A stretch of 64,000 bases of DNA from Prunella strophiata (Eukaryota > Chordata > Aves > Passeriformes > Prunellidae): positions 22,535,310 to 22,599,309 of the forward strand of contig JAZBQD010000015.1 of the NCBI GenBank assembly GCA_036583965.1. Direction: 5' to 3'. Within the stretch, counting starts at the first letter, position 1. Each line of letters starts with the position of its first letter. This document shows positions 12,481-26,200 of the stretch, piece after piece. Under the pieces are notes generated by a model. That model saw nothing but the letters and a program-made list of their open reading frames with translations, did not search any database and was not told where the DNA came from. The translations under genes were made by a program, and so were the position numbers.

Positions 12481-13020
12481 CCGAGGGCAAAGAGCTGAAC
12501 TTGGGAACCTATTTAAAGTGCAGTGGAAGTCTGTAAAGATAACGATGGGGAGTTGAAAGCAGTGAAGCCTCAGACAGTAATATCTCAATAACAAAGAGCT
12601 AATGCTTTGCTGCAGAGGCTTTCTCAGCAACAGTTGGTCCATTTTTGTCATTATGTCTAATCAAGTCCAGTCTTGCCTCGGCCTCCTCAGCCAGCAGACA
12701 TCCAGCACTTAAATATAACCGTATGTGTCCAGTGTGATTACAAGCGTCATAACGCGCTCCCGGCTCTGTCCTCCCACCTCCAGCTGGCCCCAGACCCCAG
12801 GGTGTCACATTCCAGGTTTCATCCTCTGAATGTGCCTGTCTGAATGTGATGTGGGCTCAGGGGAGGGCTGCAGGGTGGCTGTCACCCGTGGGCAGAAGCA
12901 TGTCCTCTCTGAGCCACAGCCCCAGACACCCGCGGTGGGAAACATCACCAATCCTGCCAAAAAAGCACCCAGAGTCAGAACGGGCTTGGGCTGCCCAATG
13001 CACCCGTATTTCTTCAGGTG
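12481..13020. promoter_or_regulatory. Candidate regulatory or conserved block, CpG-enriched
   Basis: I count about a dozen CpG dinucleotides here, four of them packed into roughly 20 bases around 12745-12765, while the surrounding kilobases have almost none. The left part (12481-12720) has complex, non-repetitive sequence of the kind often seen in conserved non-coding elements. No transcription start or open frame supports a gene. Enhancer, minor promoter or chance are all possible. Confidence 0.25.
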
Positions 13021-16000
13021 ATCATGGACCTCACTTCCCTGGCACTGACCCTGACCCCACTGGAGGAGGCCAAGCATGTAAAACCCCACCCCTGCCAGGT
13101 AGAGGACAGTATTTGCCTCCCTGTGCAAGTGGAGACAGGAAGGCAAGAGCCAAAAGCAGGAGCTGCCTGAAGTGCTTTCTGCAATTACACGGGAAAATTA
13201 TTTTGCATAAGTCAGCGGTAAAAAACTAAGAAAGTGCCAGGGAGCAAAATTACCATATGAGAGGTTTCACAAGGGTAAACAACTTGGCTCATATTTTGCT
13301 TAGGTTCTTAATGTTGCCTACATGGCTTAACACTCTTGAAAGAATTCCTGCTCTGAGCTGATAGTTGGAATAAAGACATTTAATTGCCCATATTGCTTAT
13401 TAATTCTGTACAGGCACTGGAATCCCAGTTGTGGCTTTGGATACACTTTTTAACAAGTTTTAGTGAACAACATCCAATGTCCTGGAGGAAGCAGAGGAGA
13501 AAAAGCCTTTCCACAGCTGGGGTAGGATACAGGGTTGTATTCATCCCTCCTGAGTTTTACCAAAGCCCCTATCCCCCTGACCTTTTCCAAAAAGTGTTGA
13601 ACAGCCTGTGGGAGGGATGGGGTGTCCAGCACAGGTGACAGGGGATGCATGACCTGGGACTAATAATCACCTTAAGGCCACTTCTCTGAGCCCAGCTCCA
13701 GCTGGGATGAGGAAGGCACTGAACCTCTTGTGAAAAAAAGCTCTCCATGTAGTGAGTTGTGTATTCAGTGAGGGAACAAAGGCCCTGAGAAAGTGGTCCT
13801 GCTAAAATGTTTTTAGGATTATAGTTTCCCTTTTGGTACAATGTTCTCTAGTAATACTGGAGAGCACAGAGATGGGCAGAGGGCTCTGCTGTTTCCACTG
13901 TTTCTTCCCTTTGTGCCAAAAGCCTGGAGGACCAGAACAGCTCTGCTGGGGAGGCCAGAGGGCTTGCTCTGGTGTGGTCTGGGCAAAGTGATATGTACCT
14001 ATATGATGAAAAAAATCAAGGTGTGATCTTAGTGTGGGAGCAGCAGGCATGAGCAGCCCACCTGTAAACAGGAAGGAAAGGCAATCCACCTCCCCTTTCT
14101 ACTGCTGCTTCCAGTGCCATGCTGAAGACAGGCAGGCAGGGGAGAGACATATTGGGAAGAAAGGACAGTAGGTTGCTCCATGCTCCTCCTCTAGAAAGGA
14201 AGCTGAGTTGCTAATATTATCTGTATTTATTATATTTATGTGGTGCTGAGCTCATCTTTGAGACATCTGGGCCCAAGAACAGTAATTAAAATGAACAACT
14301 GTTGACAGCATTTGTCACAAATTGAACAACTGGCATAAATCAAACTGCCTGGAGTCTCAGCCATCTCTCCCAAGGAGTGGATAAATACCATCTAGCCAAA
14401 TTAAGAAAGCTCTGTGGAGTGCAAATGTTTGTGGCACAGAGTCAAAAACATGCCAGTGTCAAGTTCTGTTTTGGTTCTAGAGGAGAAAATCCCCCAGCCC
14501 AGGTGCCCTCCTTGAGGGATGCCTGTCTGCCCCCCACCCACCCCACCCTCACCATGCCACTGATTCCAGCTATGGCACAAACACAGCAGGTTTTCTGGCA
14601 ACAGGGAAGGTTAAAAGCAGCAGCAAGCTCTGTCTGAGGGTGGATTTTGTATTATGTGCAAATACCACTGGCTTTGCTGCTTACTGAAGTTCACAGCTAA
14701 TTAAAGCACAAACCAAACCAAAATCCCACCCAAACCCCTTTGAAATCCATGACATGCAAACATAGGATATATTTTATAAGCACTTGAGAGCAGCCAAGTT
14801 CATTAGGCAAAGATCCATCTAACTCAATATCCCAAAGCAACAGTTTAGGGGACAGCACAAGTATGGGTAAGCAGACACAGTGCCATCTTCCAAGCCCTCT
14901 CCTAACGTCTGACCATTTGCAGCTGAGAGGCATTTAAATGACAAGGCTTGAGAAAACAAAATCTAGCTTAGAAAAAAACATATTATATATATATATGTTT
15001 ATATAGAAAAAACCATATAATAATTATGGATCAAATCCTTGGGACATACAAATCCATATAGCACCTTTATTTGTTTCTTAGAAAGCTTGTCAATTTTTTC
15101 TGCTTAAACCAAGGGCCAATTTAACACCAAAGTCCATTTGTAATTAGAGTTGCTTTTCTACTTCCTTCAAAAGATTTTAAGGTTGGACCCAGGTGTTGGT
15201 CCAACCCATCACCTCCCCTTTGCTTCCCACAACTGAAAACACAGGCACTTTTCTGAAAGGGGTAACCAGAACTGCCCTGGTGCTGAGGCTCTTCTGTAGC
15301 CTACTGGGTCACCAAGAAATCAGGGCAAATAAAAGCAGGCAAAAGCACAGAGACACCCCCAGTCTGCCCTGCAGGGCTGCCCTGCCCCAGGGCCCTGCAT
15401 GACCCCGGGGCAGCTGGAGAGAGCGGGCTGCAGCATGTCCCCAGCCCCAGGAGGAAGGTGGGACAGCAATGCAGAGGATTATTTCAGGAAGCTCCCTGGC
15501 TCGGGCAGCACTTATCCACAGGGCGCGTTCTCGAGTTTTGCATTCATGTGGCTGCAAATAGGTGCAGGAGCTTCTGCCTCCTCACACAGCTCCAGGAGTG
15601 GGCTCAGAGTGGCCAGGAGCTGTGTGTAGGACATCTGATAACAGCTTAGGGGAAGAGGCATAGCAGATCAGGCTTTGCTGCCCAGGTCTGTGAGCCCCAT
15701 TCTCTCCACAATTCTGAGGCTTACAAGAAGTCCCATGGGTGTCTGTTCTGTGGCTGATGAAGGTTCACCACCATGTGCCCAGCCCACCATGGCCCCCTTT
15801 CCACCCCCTGCCCTGGCACCGTTCCCAGTGCTGCCCCTCCAGCTGTGTGTGCACAGATCAGCCCAGTTTCTCTAAGCTCTAGCAATTCCTTGCACGTTCA
15901 GTGTCCCCATCTGCCCCAGCAGACAGCTCTAGGCTGGCTTGGATCTTCAGACCTTGCTTCTTTAAAGTCGACTCAGTTGTTTTACAAGGGTGCTGAAAGG

Positions 16001-17243
16001 GTTGAGGGACCTCTCTTGCCAGTATTTGTTCTCTTTTCCTCACTCAGCAGTGCCCATCTTCACCTCCGCAGACCAGAAATAGCTCCCTGCATCTGGATTC
16101 AGAAAAACTCCAGTTTTCTGGTTTTTCTCAAAGTGTATAGAAGAGCAAAGACTGTGTGCACGCAACCTTTCAAATGAAGTTTGCAGCTTTCTTCTTGCCC
16201 TTATTTATTATGTGTTTGGCACCAGCTGTGGCTTGAGGCATTGTTATACCAAGCACCATGCAAACACAAAGCAGAAAAGCTGCTGGGGACTAGAAGAGCT
16301 TGCAGTCTTAATCACATAAATGAGTGCTGTGATTATACATAGAAAAAACCTGCAAATTCATGCTGGCATACTCCCAGCTGGAAGAAGAGGAATGATAAGT
16401 TCTGCTTATTTTCTCACAGTCTCAATCAGAACCTCACACACTGTGCTTCAGCATCTCTGCTCTTTCTAGTGGTGACCCCTTCAGGTTCACCTCAGTCCCC
16501 CAGACTGTCCTGCTCCAGTGACATACAGTCATAACAGTGCTTTTCTAAAATAGAGAAAGCCTATGATCACTGGAGAGATGGTTTGGGTTTGGCTCTCTGT
16601 CTTCAGGATTCAGTCTTATTAATGAAATTCTGGTGAAAATAATACACTTGCTTTACTTGGAGTGTGAGATATGTGTCTTGAAAGGCAGTAATTGTGACAG
16701 AGTTTTACTTTTGGCAAGCTAAAGTAAACAACAGGCTGTCTAAATGGATATGATGTCCAAGTACTTTCCCATCACAGGGGCTGAGATGCTAGCTCTGCTT
16801 GCTTTGTTTGCTCTAGCTAGTATAAAACAATCTGCATACCATAATCTGAAAGGAAAGGTCAGCCCAAAGGTCACATGTTTTAAGGGTGTTACTTCAAAGA
16901 CATTTATCTCCTTTACAACACCATTAAGTCCCTGGTAATGGTCTATTGTCTTTCATCATCTCAACCTCTTCACCTGCCTGTTTATGTTTGGCCAAGCCTC
17001 CCGATGCAGGCACAGGGGAAGCAGGTGCTTGGTGGCTCCTGCTTGACGGAGCACACTCCGTGTTATTTGAGAAAGCAGCAGGCTGTTACAAGACTATCAA
17101 GCCATAACCACAGTCATCCTCTTCCCCCTTCCTGCAGAAGCCAGTAGTTAAATCCTGCACTTTTCAGCTGTTGTTTCTGATCCAGCCCTTCTTGTCCTTT
17201 TCAGCTGCATTGTTCAGGCGCGGATCTCCACCAAGGTGGCTCT
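13021..17243. other. Unique intergenic DNA, no gene seen
   Basis: Mixed composition with short overlapping frames on both strands, none recognisable. Contains a hairpin at 15181-15206, a small CpG cluster at 15395-15545 and a TA-rich patch at 14980-15000. Confidence 0.5.
15181..15206. repeat. Perfect 9-bp stem inverted repeat
   Basis: The arms GGTTGGACC and GGTCCAACC are exact reverse complements separated by 8 bases. There is no T-run after it and no gene next to it, so a terminator role is not supported. Confidence 0.75.
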
Positions 17244-17291
17244 CTGAGATCACTGGTCCCTGAGATGCCTGGTGCCTGAGATGACCAGTCC
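17244..17291 (+). repeat. Three tandem copies of a 16-bp unit
   Basis: Three head-to-tail 16-mers each begin CTGAGAT, followed by a variable CTGGT-like core; the third copy is the most diverged (CCAGT). This is a tiny minisatellite in otherwise unique DNA. Confidence 0.8.
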
Positions 17292-20200
17292 CTGCTGTTT
17301 TCCTGCCTACTCTGCTCTCACCCCACTGCTGCCAGAGGAAGGAGTTTGTTTGTTATATCTGGGAAGCATAATGACCCCTCTTATCTCAATTCTCTTTTTT
17401 ATATTACGTAGCTTGGACACCAATCCCATCACCACCGTTAGTCCACAACCCTTGGGGCAGGATGTCATCTCCTTGTTGCAGTAATTCAGATACTGTCCCA
17501 CTGACTTCTGTGTGTATCACTAGAGCAAAGTTCATCAGCTGAATATCCAAAACAAACTCTTTCCTGAAGACCTTGATGGTGTGTCCCAGGGTTATTTTCA
17601 AAGGCAAAAATGCCCCACTACCATGGGCACCTCGTTGTGCTTGCTAGAACACCTGAGACACAAAGTCAGAGAGCACTGTGGTTAAGTTCCCCTAGACTGA
17701 AAACTTCAAATATTTATTCTGTTTTCTTTTTTGCTGAGGTGCACCATACCTAGATACACATAGCTTGGTCATGCCCAAAGGGCAAGGTTCAATCTCTCTA
17801 CACCCACAGCATTCTCTAGGTGCTCCATAATTTTTGCAGTTTCAGTGAGAGACCAGGCTCTCCACTGCACTGAGGTGCTGTGACTGAGAGAAGAAAATAT
17901 TTTTCATTTTCAGCTATTTTGCCTTCTAATTTGCAGCAACTCTCCTGCTGTCAAGAGAGGGAACATGGGTTTGGTGGGTGGTGTGGAGAGGTAGGGACTG
18001 TGTGGGGCATGCTGAGTGTGGGGCCATGCTGCAGGGTGAGGACAGCTGCTGAGCCCCTGGATGGGGAGGAGGAAGCAGTGCTCCAGGCTGAAGACTGATG
18101 GATGCAGCACAAGGAGTCACTCAGGAGCACTCACACAAGAGCATGGCCAGGAGTCCGCTTCATGCAGAGCCTAGAACCCTTCCTACAATCTTAAGGCATT
18201 GTAGTTATTGTCAGGTATTATCAGGTATTGTTATTGCCCTTTCCAATTATTTTAGAGTTCATCAAATTCTCTTAAATTCATCACAAATTCTCTTAAAATG
18301 TTCCTTGTTCTCTTTCCATCAGGCACTAGTGGGGGACTTTTGTCAGCCTTTCCTAGGAAGAGTTGGTAAGTGCAATTTCCACTTAGAAGTTTCCCATATA
18401 AGTTCATCTTCCACACACATAACTGAACCTAAATATTTGGGCTGAAATTCCCATGCCATGTTGAATTAGCTGGGCAAATAATCAAATTAAGTAGTCTGGG
18501 CATTTCTATCAATAAGACAGTAAGAAAGAAATTCTTCTGATGAATTCTAGCACCGTTGCATTTATCCCTTGTGTCTTAAAATTACTTAAGGGCTTAGAAT
18601 ATGCCTTTTCCTGTTCCCATGAAAAGGTGTTCAAATTTGATGAAGCTGGGAAAAAAATTAATCTGCCACATCTGTGTATGTTTTGGTAGTTCTTATTCCA
18701 AATATTCTGCCTGCCCTGAGCATAGCTCAAGGCAGGGAGGGACTGAGCAGGGCTTTTCCTGAGATTTCTTCCTCTGGTCCTGGTGCCCCAGTCACAGTCT
18801 GGAAAGCTGAGAGCATCTCTCCTGTGCTCCCAGTGCCTCCCATCTAAGGTGCAAGACAGGGAGTGAGGAATGTAAAGGTTTTGGAGAGTGGGAAAGAGCA
18901 GCTGGACAGAATTGATTCTGTGCATGGTGGTGAAGCAGATGCTGGAACAGACCCAGGTTGAGGAGACAGGATGGATGATGGTAAAATGTCTCCTAGAGCA
19001 CTTGTTTCTGTAGATCTTTGGCTTTTTCTTTTACATGCTCTCCTATTGGCAAATGAAATCTTTGGCAAAAATTGATGAAAAGCTGCAATTCTCAACCTGC
19101 AGAGAAGCCCAGTGATAGAATTTTTTTGGGAGTGGCTTCCCTTCCTCTTTCCCTTCCCCTTCCCCTTCCCTTTTCCTTTCCCTTTCCCTTCTTTGTTGTT
19201 GTTGTTTTTGTTTGTTTCATATTTTCATTCCAAAATCGGATAAATATCTGAAATATTGATTTTTTTTTTTAACTAGGCAATATTTTAAAATTTCTTTTTT
19301 TCTACAGTAGTGTCCTTGATTCCAGCATTTCTTAACCTTTAACTTATTGGCTTTGCAGAGTTATGCTCCTTTTATGTATAGTTACTGTGTAATTTATACA
19401 ATATATGAAATGCCTTAGGAAGATGATGTGTGAGAAACACACCCGTGCATGTTTGCCTATATCTCTGCATTTTACATAGCCATAGAATTTTAGTTTTTAT
19501 CTCTTCCAGAGGTGAAGAAATATATTACTTAATAGGAACTCTGTTATTCACTGGAAATGTATAGGTCTAAACCTTTTTGTGTCTAATTACTGTAAATGCT
19601 AGATATTTATTTTTCTAAATTCTACACAACCAGATCCATGTTCATAAATAAATATGTAGTTACTGGAAATTTCAGAGGGGTTTTATAATTCTGATTTCTC
19701 TTTTGCTAAAACTCTAATTTGACTGCCCACATACTGCAGATTTATTTTTTTATTAATTGCATTATCAGGCCCAGAATTTGGAATGGAATTTTGCTATTTG
19801 AGCTCTTGTGGTCACACACTCCTCTTTGCAGGCTGAGGCTGTAAGAAACAGCCTGTTCTTCATCTTTAGGGCAGCTTGCTTTTTAGTGAGAAAAGTGCAG
19901 AAATGTTTGCATTTGGTATCTGGGAATGATGCTCTTTCTATTCATTTCTCTGCTGACTTTGCTGAACAGCTAAGGATGTCCAGGTTCTCAGCTGGCAGAA
20001 GGTGGAAAAATGCCAAGAAATTCAAAGGAGTCACACTAAGCCTTCACCAGCCAGGAACTTGCCCCATAATTTTTATTTTAGGCAGAAGAGGGAGTATAAA
20101 CATTTCCACGGGCCTGGAAAGAACTCCTTTCCACGTGCTCATTACATGCTTCAAGTGGACATTTTTAGAAATTAGTAGTTGCTCAAAAATGAAAAACTGG

Positions 20201-23200
20201 CTGATTGCATCTCTCTGCCAGCACACTCACCAACCTGGTAGACTTCATAACTCACTACAGAGAGTGAGAATTTTTCACTAGCTTCATAAAAAAGTGAGAA
20301 AAAAAATTATCTAATAGGACTTCAGGCAGAAATTACAAAGCTCCTTCTGCTTTTGCTTAATTTGGCTTCTTGTCCAGTCCTGCTGCCCTCCCCAGTCTGT
20401 GCTTCTACCATCCAGCTAACAAAGCTGATTATAAAGCTTGATGTGACAGGGCAGGCATGTTGAAAGTCAAATTAATGTGTTGGGCATTTTTTTGTTAAAC
20501 CAAACCTCAAACTTAAAGGCTTCTTAGAGGCCTTGGCTGCAGCTGCCAAGGGCCAATCATGCTGTGCTGCCTGGGGAGGGTCCCAGTGCAAGCTCCATGC
20601 CAGAGCAACTCTTCTCCTTCCACATTTAACAAACCACCAGCCCCTCCAAAAACATTACTTTGACTCTCAGAACTAACACGGAGCTATAAGAGAAGTGACA
20701 AATATATATATATGTATGTATTGCAATTACCTGGGGTGGAACAGTAATAATGCAGTGTTTGTTGTGTTCCTCACAATGGGATTTGAAATAGCTTATTTCT
20801 AAATAATTTTATTTTACCTCTGACACTGTGTTCTATCTTTGGTGGATTTTTTTCACCAACAGGACTAAATTTACCAAAATAGTTCCACCATGCCTGCCAC
20901 TTGGTTCCCAGATTTCATATGACCAGCTATAGTGGAGGTGAACTATCTGCTTAAGAGAGAATCACATTTTTTTTCTATGTTGTGTATGCAGTGTTTTGCA
21001 GAGTTGCCTTTCTTTTCAAGGCTGCTCCTCCTTGGGAGCTCTCAACAGTGAGCTGTGTATATGGATGTACAACACAATGTATAGTTTTTAGGAGTTTTTC
21101 CCTGCTTGCATCATAGATAATTTCTAACATGTCTAAATTAGCCATCTTGTTTGGTTTCAGTGAGTTATCAAGGCTGTGTTATGCATTAACAACCTGAAAA
21201 TCAGGCCCAGGTTTCATGCCAAGCTGCTGTTACAGGCTCAGATTTCCTTGGGGGAGAGTGGAAAGGAAGAAAGAGATGGAGGTTGCTTGCTTGATTGTCT
21301 GCTTGATTGTCTCCCTTCCCCAAGCACTGCCACAGTTTTCCTTTGGTTGACACCAGAGGTACATGGAAGACATCTCCACTGCTTCTTCATCTCTCACCTG
21401 GGTCCTGTATCCCATTTTTGGGGGGCCTAAAATCCTCATCTGCCTTCCAGGGAGTTTCCTGCCTATGACCCTGTACAGTGGTGTGTATGAGGTGTACTTT
21501 TAAAAACTTTGAGAGATTAAAATAAACTGCCAGAAAGTGGTCAATGAGTAGCAGAAGTGCCTAAACATGAAGGTAGGTGAAAACATGCCTGGCTTTTAGA
21601 TTATTTAATTATTCTAATAAAATAGTTTTTCCTCTCCCTACATGATTATGCTTCAGATAAGGAGTCTGTGCCCAAACATGTGTGACATGTGCTAACACAC
21701 TATCTGCTATGCCATATAGCATCAGATACAAACTTCTTCCTAGCTGGACACTGAAATCATGATTTGATAAGTCACTAAGCCTAACTCTGGCATTTCAGAA
21801 GCCTGCATGGGCGCATTTAAGTAGCCTTTTTTTAATGGTGAGACTCAGGGGGCTGTTGCTGGGCACCTTGGAGGCTCCAAATCAGCCTTTATTTATTTCT
21901 CTCAGATCCCCAGGAATGGATGACAGTGGGAGCCCCAACAGTCAGTTCTCAGATGGAAACAGAGAAGGGAGGGGCAGGGAAAATTCTGTAAAATTAATAA
22001 CAAGCTTGAGTTTTCATATTCTGTGTTTGCCTGGTGTGCAGGACATAACATCAAGGAGGGAGCTGGAGATGTGTCTTGCCTGTGGTAGGGAAGGCAAAGG
22101 TGGAAAGAGAGAAGACAGTCCATGACATGGATCATAATCATCTACCTCTGTCTCCTGAAATGCAGTGAAAATATTTTATAGTAGGCCAGGTAAGGATGAG
22201 CCATTTTGGTGTTTTGACACAAGAACTTTTTGAATGGAGGCTGATTTTAGAGAAAATTATGATTTATTTGAAAGTAATGAGCAAAACCAAATGAGATGCC
22301 TTGATGCTTGCCAGTTCATGAGCAAGCAAAACCTAGGGTTCCTGCTGGACATCTCTCCCAGGACTAGTAATATGAGAATATATTTTCATCCTTAGATTTC
22401 ATCCTTACATTCACAAAGAGGTTTAGACATCCCAGGAAATCAATGGGAATTAGATCCCCAGATGCCTCTGTGAATTTGGCATAATTAGTTCCAGGAAAAC
22501 ACTGCCCAGGCGCTTTTCCCCTGCTACATACAGGACTGAAATGCAAGCAGGGATATTTTAGAACAACTGCAGAAATCACATACTTTTGGATTTGGGTCAG
22601 TAAGCATTTCTTTCTAGTTTTGCTCAGGTGAGAAGAGATCAGAGATGGGACAGGAATCTACAGGGCTCAGGGATTTTGAACACTTTTCAATTTACTGAAA
22701 TCACTGGGAACAGAGCAAATACAGACACAAGTCACAAATCAGCGGGTGACACAAGCCAAAAGTAGTTTTTAAAGGAAGGCAAACAGGCCTGGTTCTTAAT
22801 GAGGCCACAGATGTTACTTGAGATTTTGCTCCAGTAACTATCAAGACCGCACTAGCATTACACACAGATGTTACGCCAAATGATCTTGGGAAGTGGGGGC
22901 GTGATGTCATTGGGGGGTTTCAAATCTGGAACACATAATCAACTTATCTTTGTTCTGAGAGCTCTCATTATAGCCCCCCAGGCTTGCTCACATCTCTATT
23001 TGCATAGGAAGTGCCCTGAGGAGAGATCCTGTTCCAGGACACATATAACTGTGGTGACAGTCCAACATACCTGTTGTTTAAGTTTCTCCTTATGAGTGGA
23101 TATAACATATTTTGGAGAAGAATTATGGTTGGGTGGAAAGAGGATGAATGGTCTAAATCCCCATCCAGTTCTGAAAACATATTACTTCCAGAGGAAACCC

Positions 23201-26200
23201 TGAGAGCATGTAGAGTCAAAGCTCTCCAGGGTAGCGTGATCATCCAGATATTTTCTGAGTAAATGACCCAGCAGAACTGGGCTGTATTCATAACAACCAA
23301 TACTAGTAATGAGTGGTAGGATGGTATTTTAAAGGGCTTTTCCTCTAATTAATATTGTAACATTTTACTTTGGCGATGATTTCTTTGTCCGTACCCTTTT
23401 GTCACTGTCTTGAATGTCTTATTTTGTCTAGCTGAAAAACCTCCTTAAGTGGCCCTTAAAATAGAAATTGGCTCAGATGCTCATCACATTTCTGCTTTTG
23501 CTAGATGAATTTGAAAGGAATAGAAAAACAACAGCCATCTCTATTATTGGATGTTTCTTCTGAAAATAAATCTCATGCTCAATACTCAGATGCTAAATAT
23601 AAGTTGCTGTGCTGAGCCAGCAGGGCTACTGTCTCAGTCGATTCCCACTGAGCACATATTTAAGGGCCTTTTTGAGTCAACACATTATAAAACAGGCCTT
23701 GCAAGGAGCAGGGAGAATGGTGACAGTTTTAACAACTCCTCTTCATATTCAAAACAAAGTGTGTGGGACCAGTGGTCAAAAAACAGACATGTAAAAACTT
23801 CACATTTCATCTACAGAAATATTTTCCTGTAGAGTTTTATGATGTGTAAGGACTTTATAAACATAAGTAGGCTCCAATTATTTTCTTTTCTTTTCTTGTG
23901 TGTAATAGCAAAATTTTAAAAAAGTTGATTTAATTTCTTAGCAGCTTCAAGGGCAAGAAATCTTACGAATGCCACGAACACAATTTGGACAGCATACAAA
24001 TGATGGCTTTGCTGTATTGGAAGGCAAAGCATTTTAGCTGATCTTCATTGCTTCCTCCAAAAGCAGAGGTATTGTGTTGGGCCATCATAACTAGGTATGA
24101 AGGATAATAGAGTTTGCCTGTCCTTATCAACAGAAAGTCTTAAGAGTGTTGCTTAGAAAAGAACCTATGCAGGTGAATACCTGCAAAACTCCTCTCAGAG
24201 TATGGGGAAGCAGTGCTTTATCTCCACTGAGAGCAAGTCTCCAGGCTGACAGCTCTGCATGGTCCTCTCCCAGACTGTATTAACTTACATCTCTGTGCCT
24301 TCAACCTCATAATTACAGGGCTTGTAAACAGCTGGGCTATGCTGTTGTGGGGAAGAGGGGCTGTACAGAGCACTGCACTCAGACAGCATTATCACTCTGG
24401 GCTGTAGAGGGCTGCCCTGCCACAGCACCTCCAGCTAACTTCCACCAGGACAAAGGTGAGGTGTTCCTCTCTGTCATCACCCTTCATTCCTTGTCCTCAA
24501 CCTCAGCCCTCTTCCATGGTAGCTGCTGTCCTTTGTGCTCTCCCTGGGCAGAGTCACTGAAAGTTTCTGAGACAAAAAAATTGTTTGGCTTACCCTGGAT
24601 CTAGCTCTCCTCCAAAGGATACTTGTCACCAGCAGAGCTGGAGGTATCCTGTGTGGCACAGGTGCCTGCAGGGAAGCCTGTGGTGGTGGGACAAGCAACA
24701 GGGAAAGCATCTGGCAAGTCTGGCAAGATACAGTGCAGCCCTAGACCCTGGTGATGGGGAGAGGCAGTGACATGGCAGAACCCAGCTGGATCAGACAGGA
24801 CAAAGACAGCCCTAATGGTCACTGGTGGGTTGTCTTTCTCCTTTAAGCAGCTACAGGGCTGGGTGCCTGGGGTGGGGTGGTGTGAATCTGGGATCTTGAG
24901 ACAAGCACTGGAAAACCATGGTGGCAGCTTTTGTCCCTTTGCAGTCATCCTTACCTGCCCTCATGGTAATCCAGCTCAAGATCAAGTCAAGTGGCTTTTT
25001 GGCACGGGGACAGTTGTCCATGTTGGCACATGTGCCTAGCACTGGCAGTCAGTCCTTGCAGGACACCCTGCCAGGGCTGAGAGCAGCCCTCAGCTGATTT
25101 ATCTCCTACCTTCTATACCAACAGGAGGGCATCACCATGGCTGAGGAGAGCTAAGGAAGGAAAATGTGGTGCATACAGCCACCACAAAAAATTCACAGCC
25201 CTGCACTGGAATATTCTTGAAACTGTTTTGGGGACTGGGGTAAGAATCACAGGATTACTTTGAAACCCTCTTCTTCCCATTACCTATCACCATCTAATAC
25301 CAAAGAGAATCTGGAAGGGCAACTTCAGTGGAATTACACTGGGGTAGGACTGGGTGATTTAATTGCACAGAATTACCACTGCATTGCATGAGACTTGAGG
25401 GGTTTCTCAGGGATAGTTGAATTCTAACATGGTTCAAAAGGCATACAAATTTAGAAAACTTGAGAGCGAACATAATTTAGAAACTATTCCATGCTGGAAT
25501 CCTCTACAGATGATTGCAGTCAGGAAAATCATTATCAGAAGGTAGCTGTTCAGGCAGAAATAATGTAACAAAGGGTCTGGTTTTGGTGGTTTTGCTTTCT
25601 TAACAAAATGTTCCCCTGCACTGCAAATACAAAGGGAAGGAGGAAGGGAAGTATCTGGCTATTTAAATGAAAAATTACTTTTCTCTGCAATCACCTTCTG
25701 TCAATAAAATGCTTATTTTCTGACATGTCAATTAGGTGATCCAAAAGCCAGATGACCACTGCCTTCCATTTAGTACTGCTCAGCTGGGTTAAATGTCTTA
25801 AGTGTTTACCCTTTATGACCAGTGGCATGTATCTGTTCTTAGTCAAACTGTGCTATGTGTGACATGTTTGCCTGTAGGTTTTTCTCTTGAGGTAAAGTCA
25901 ACCATTATTATCAGATTCTAAGAAAAATGGTAGGTTAGGACAGTGGTTTCACTGCCAGAAATGGGTACAGCTTGTTTTACAGTAATGTGTACGAGAAATA
26001 TGAAACAGATGAGAAGAATTCACATAGAATTAACCAGCCTGCAATTTAAAGTGCTGCCATTAAATAGGATCATGTATCCATGCTTGATACTTCAAAAGAA
26101 AACTCTGCTGTATAAGACCAGCTATTAGCGAGGAACATTTTGTCCGGTATCTCAAACCAGTTTTAAAAGATCTTATTACAGACACACACAGCCATGTGTA

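Noticed and set aside
19808..20281. 157-codon plus-strand frame
   Set aside because: No domain or family signature, no supporting splice or promoter context; best explained as chance.
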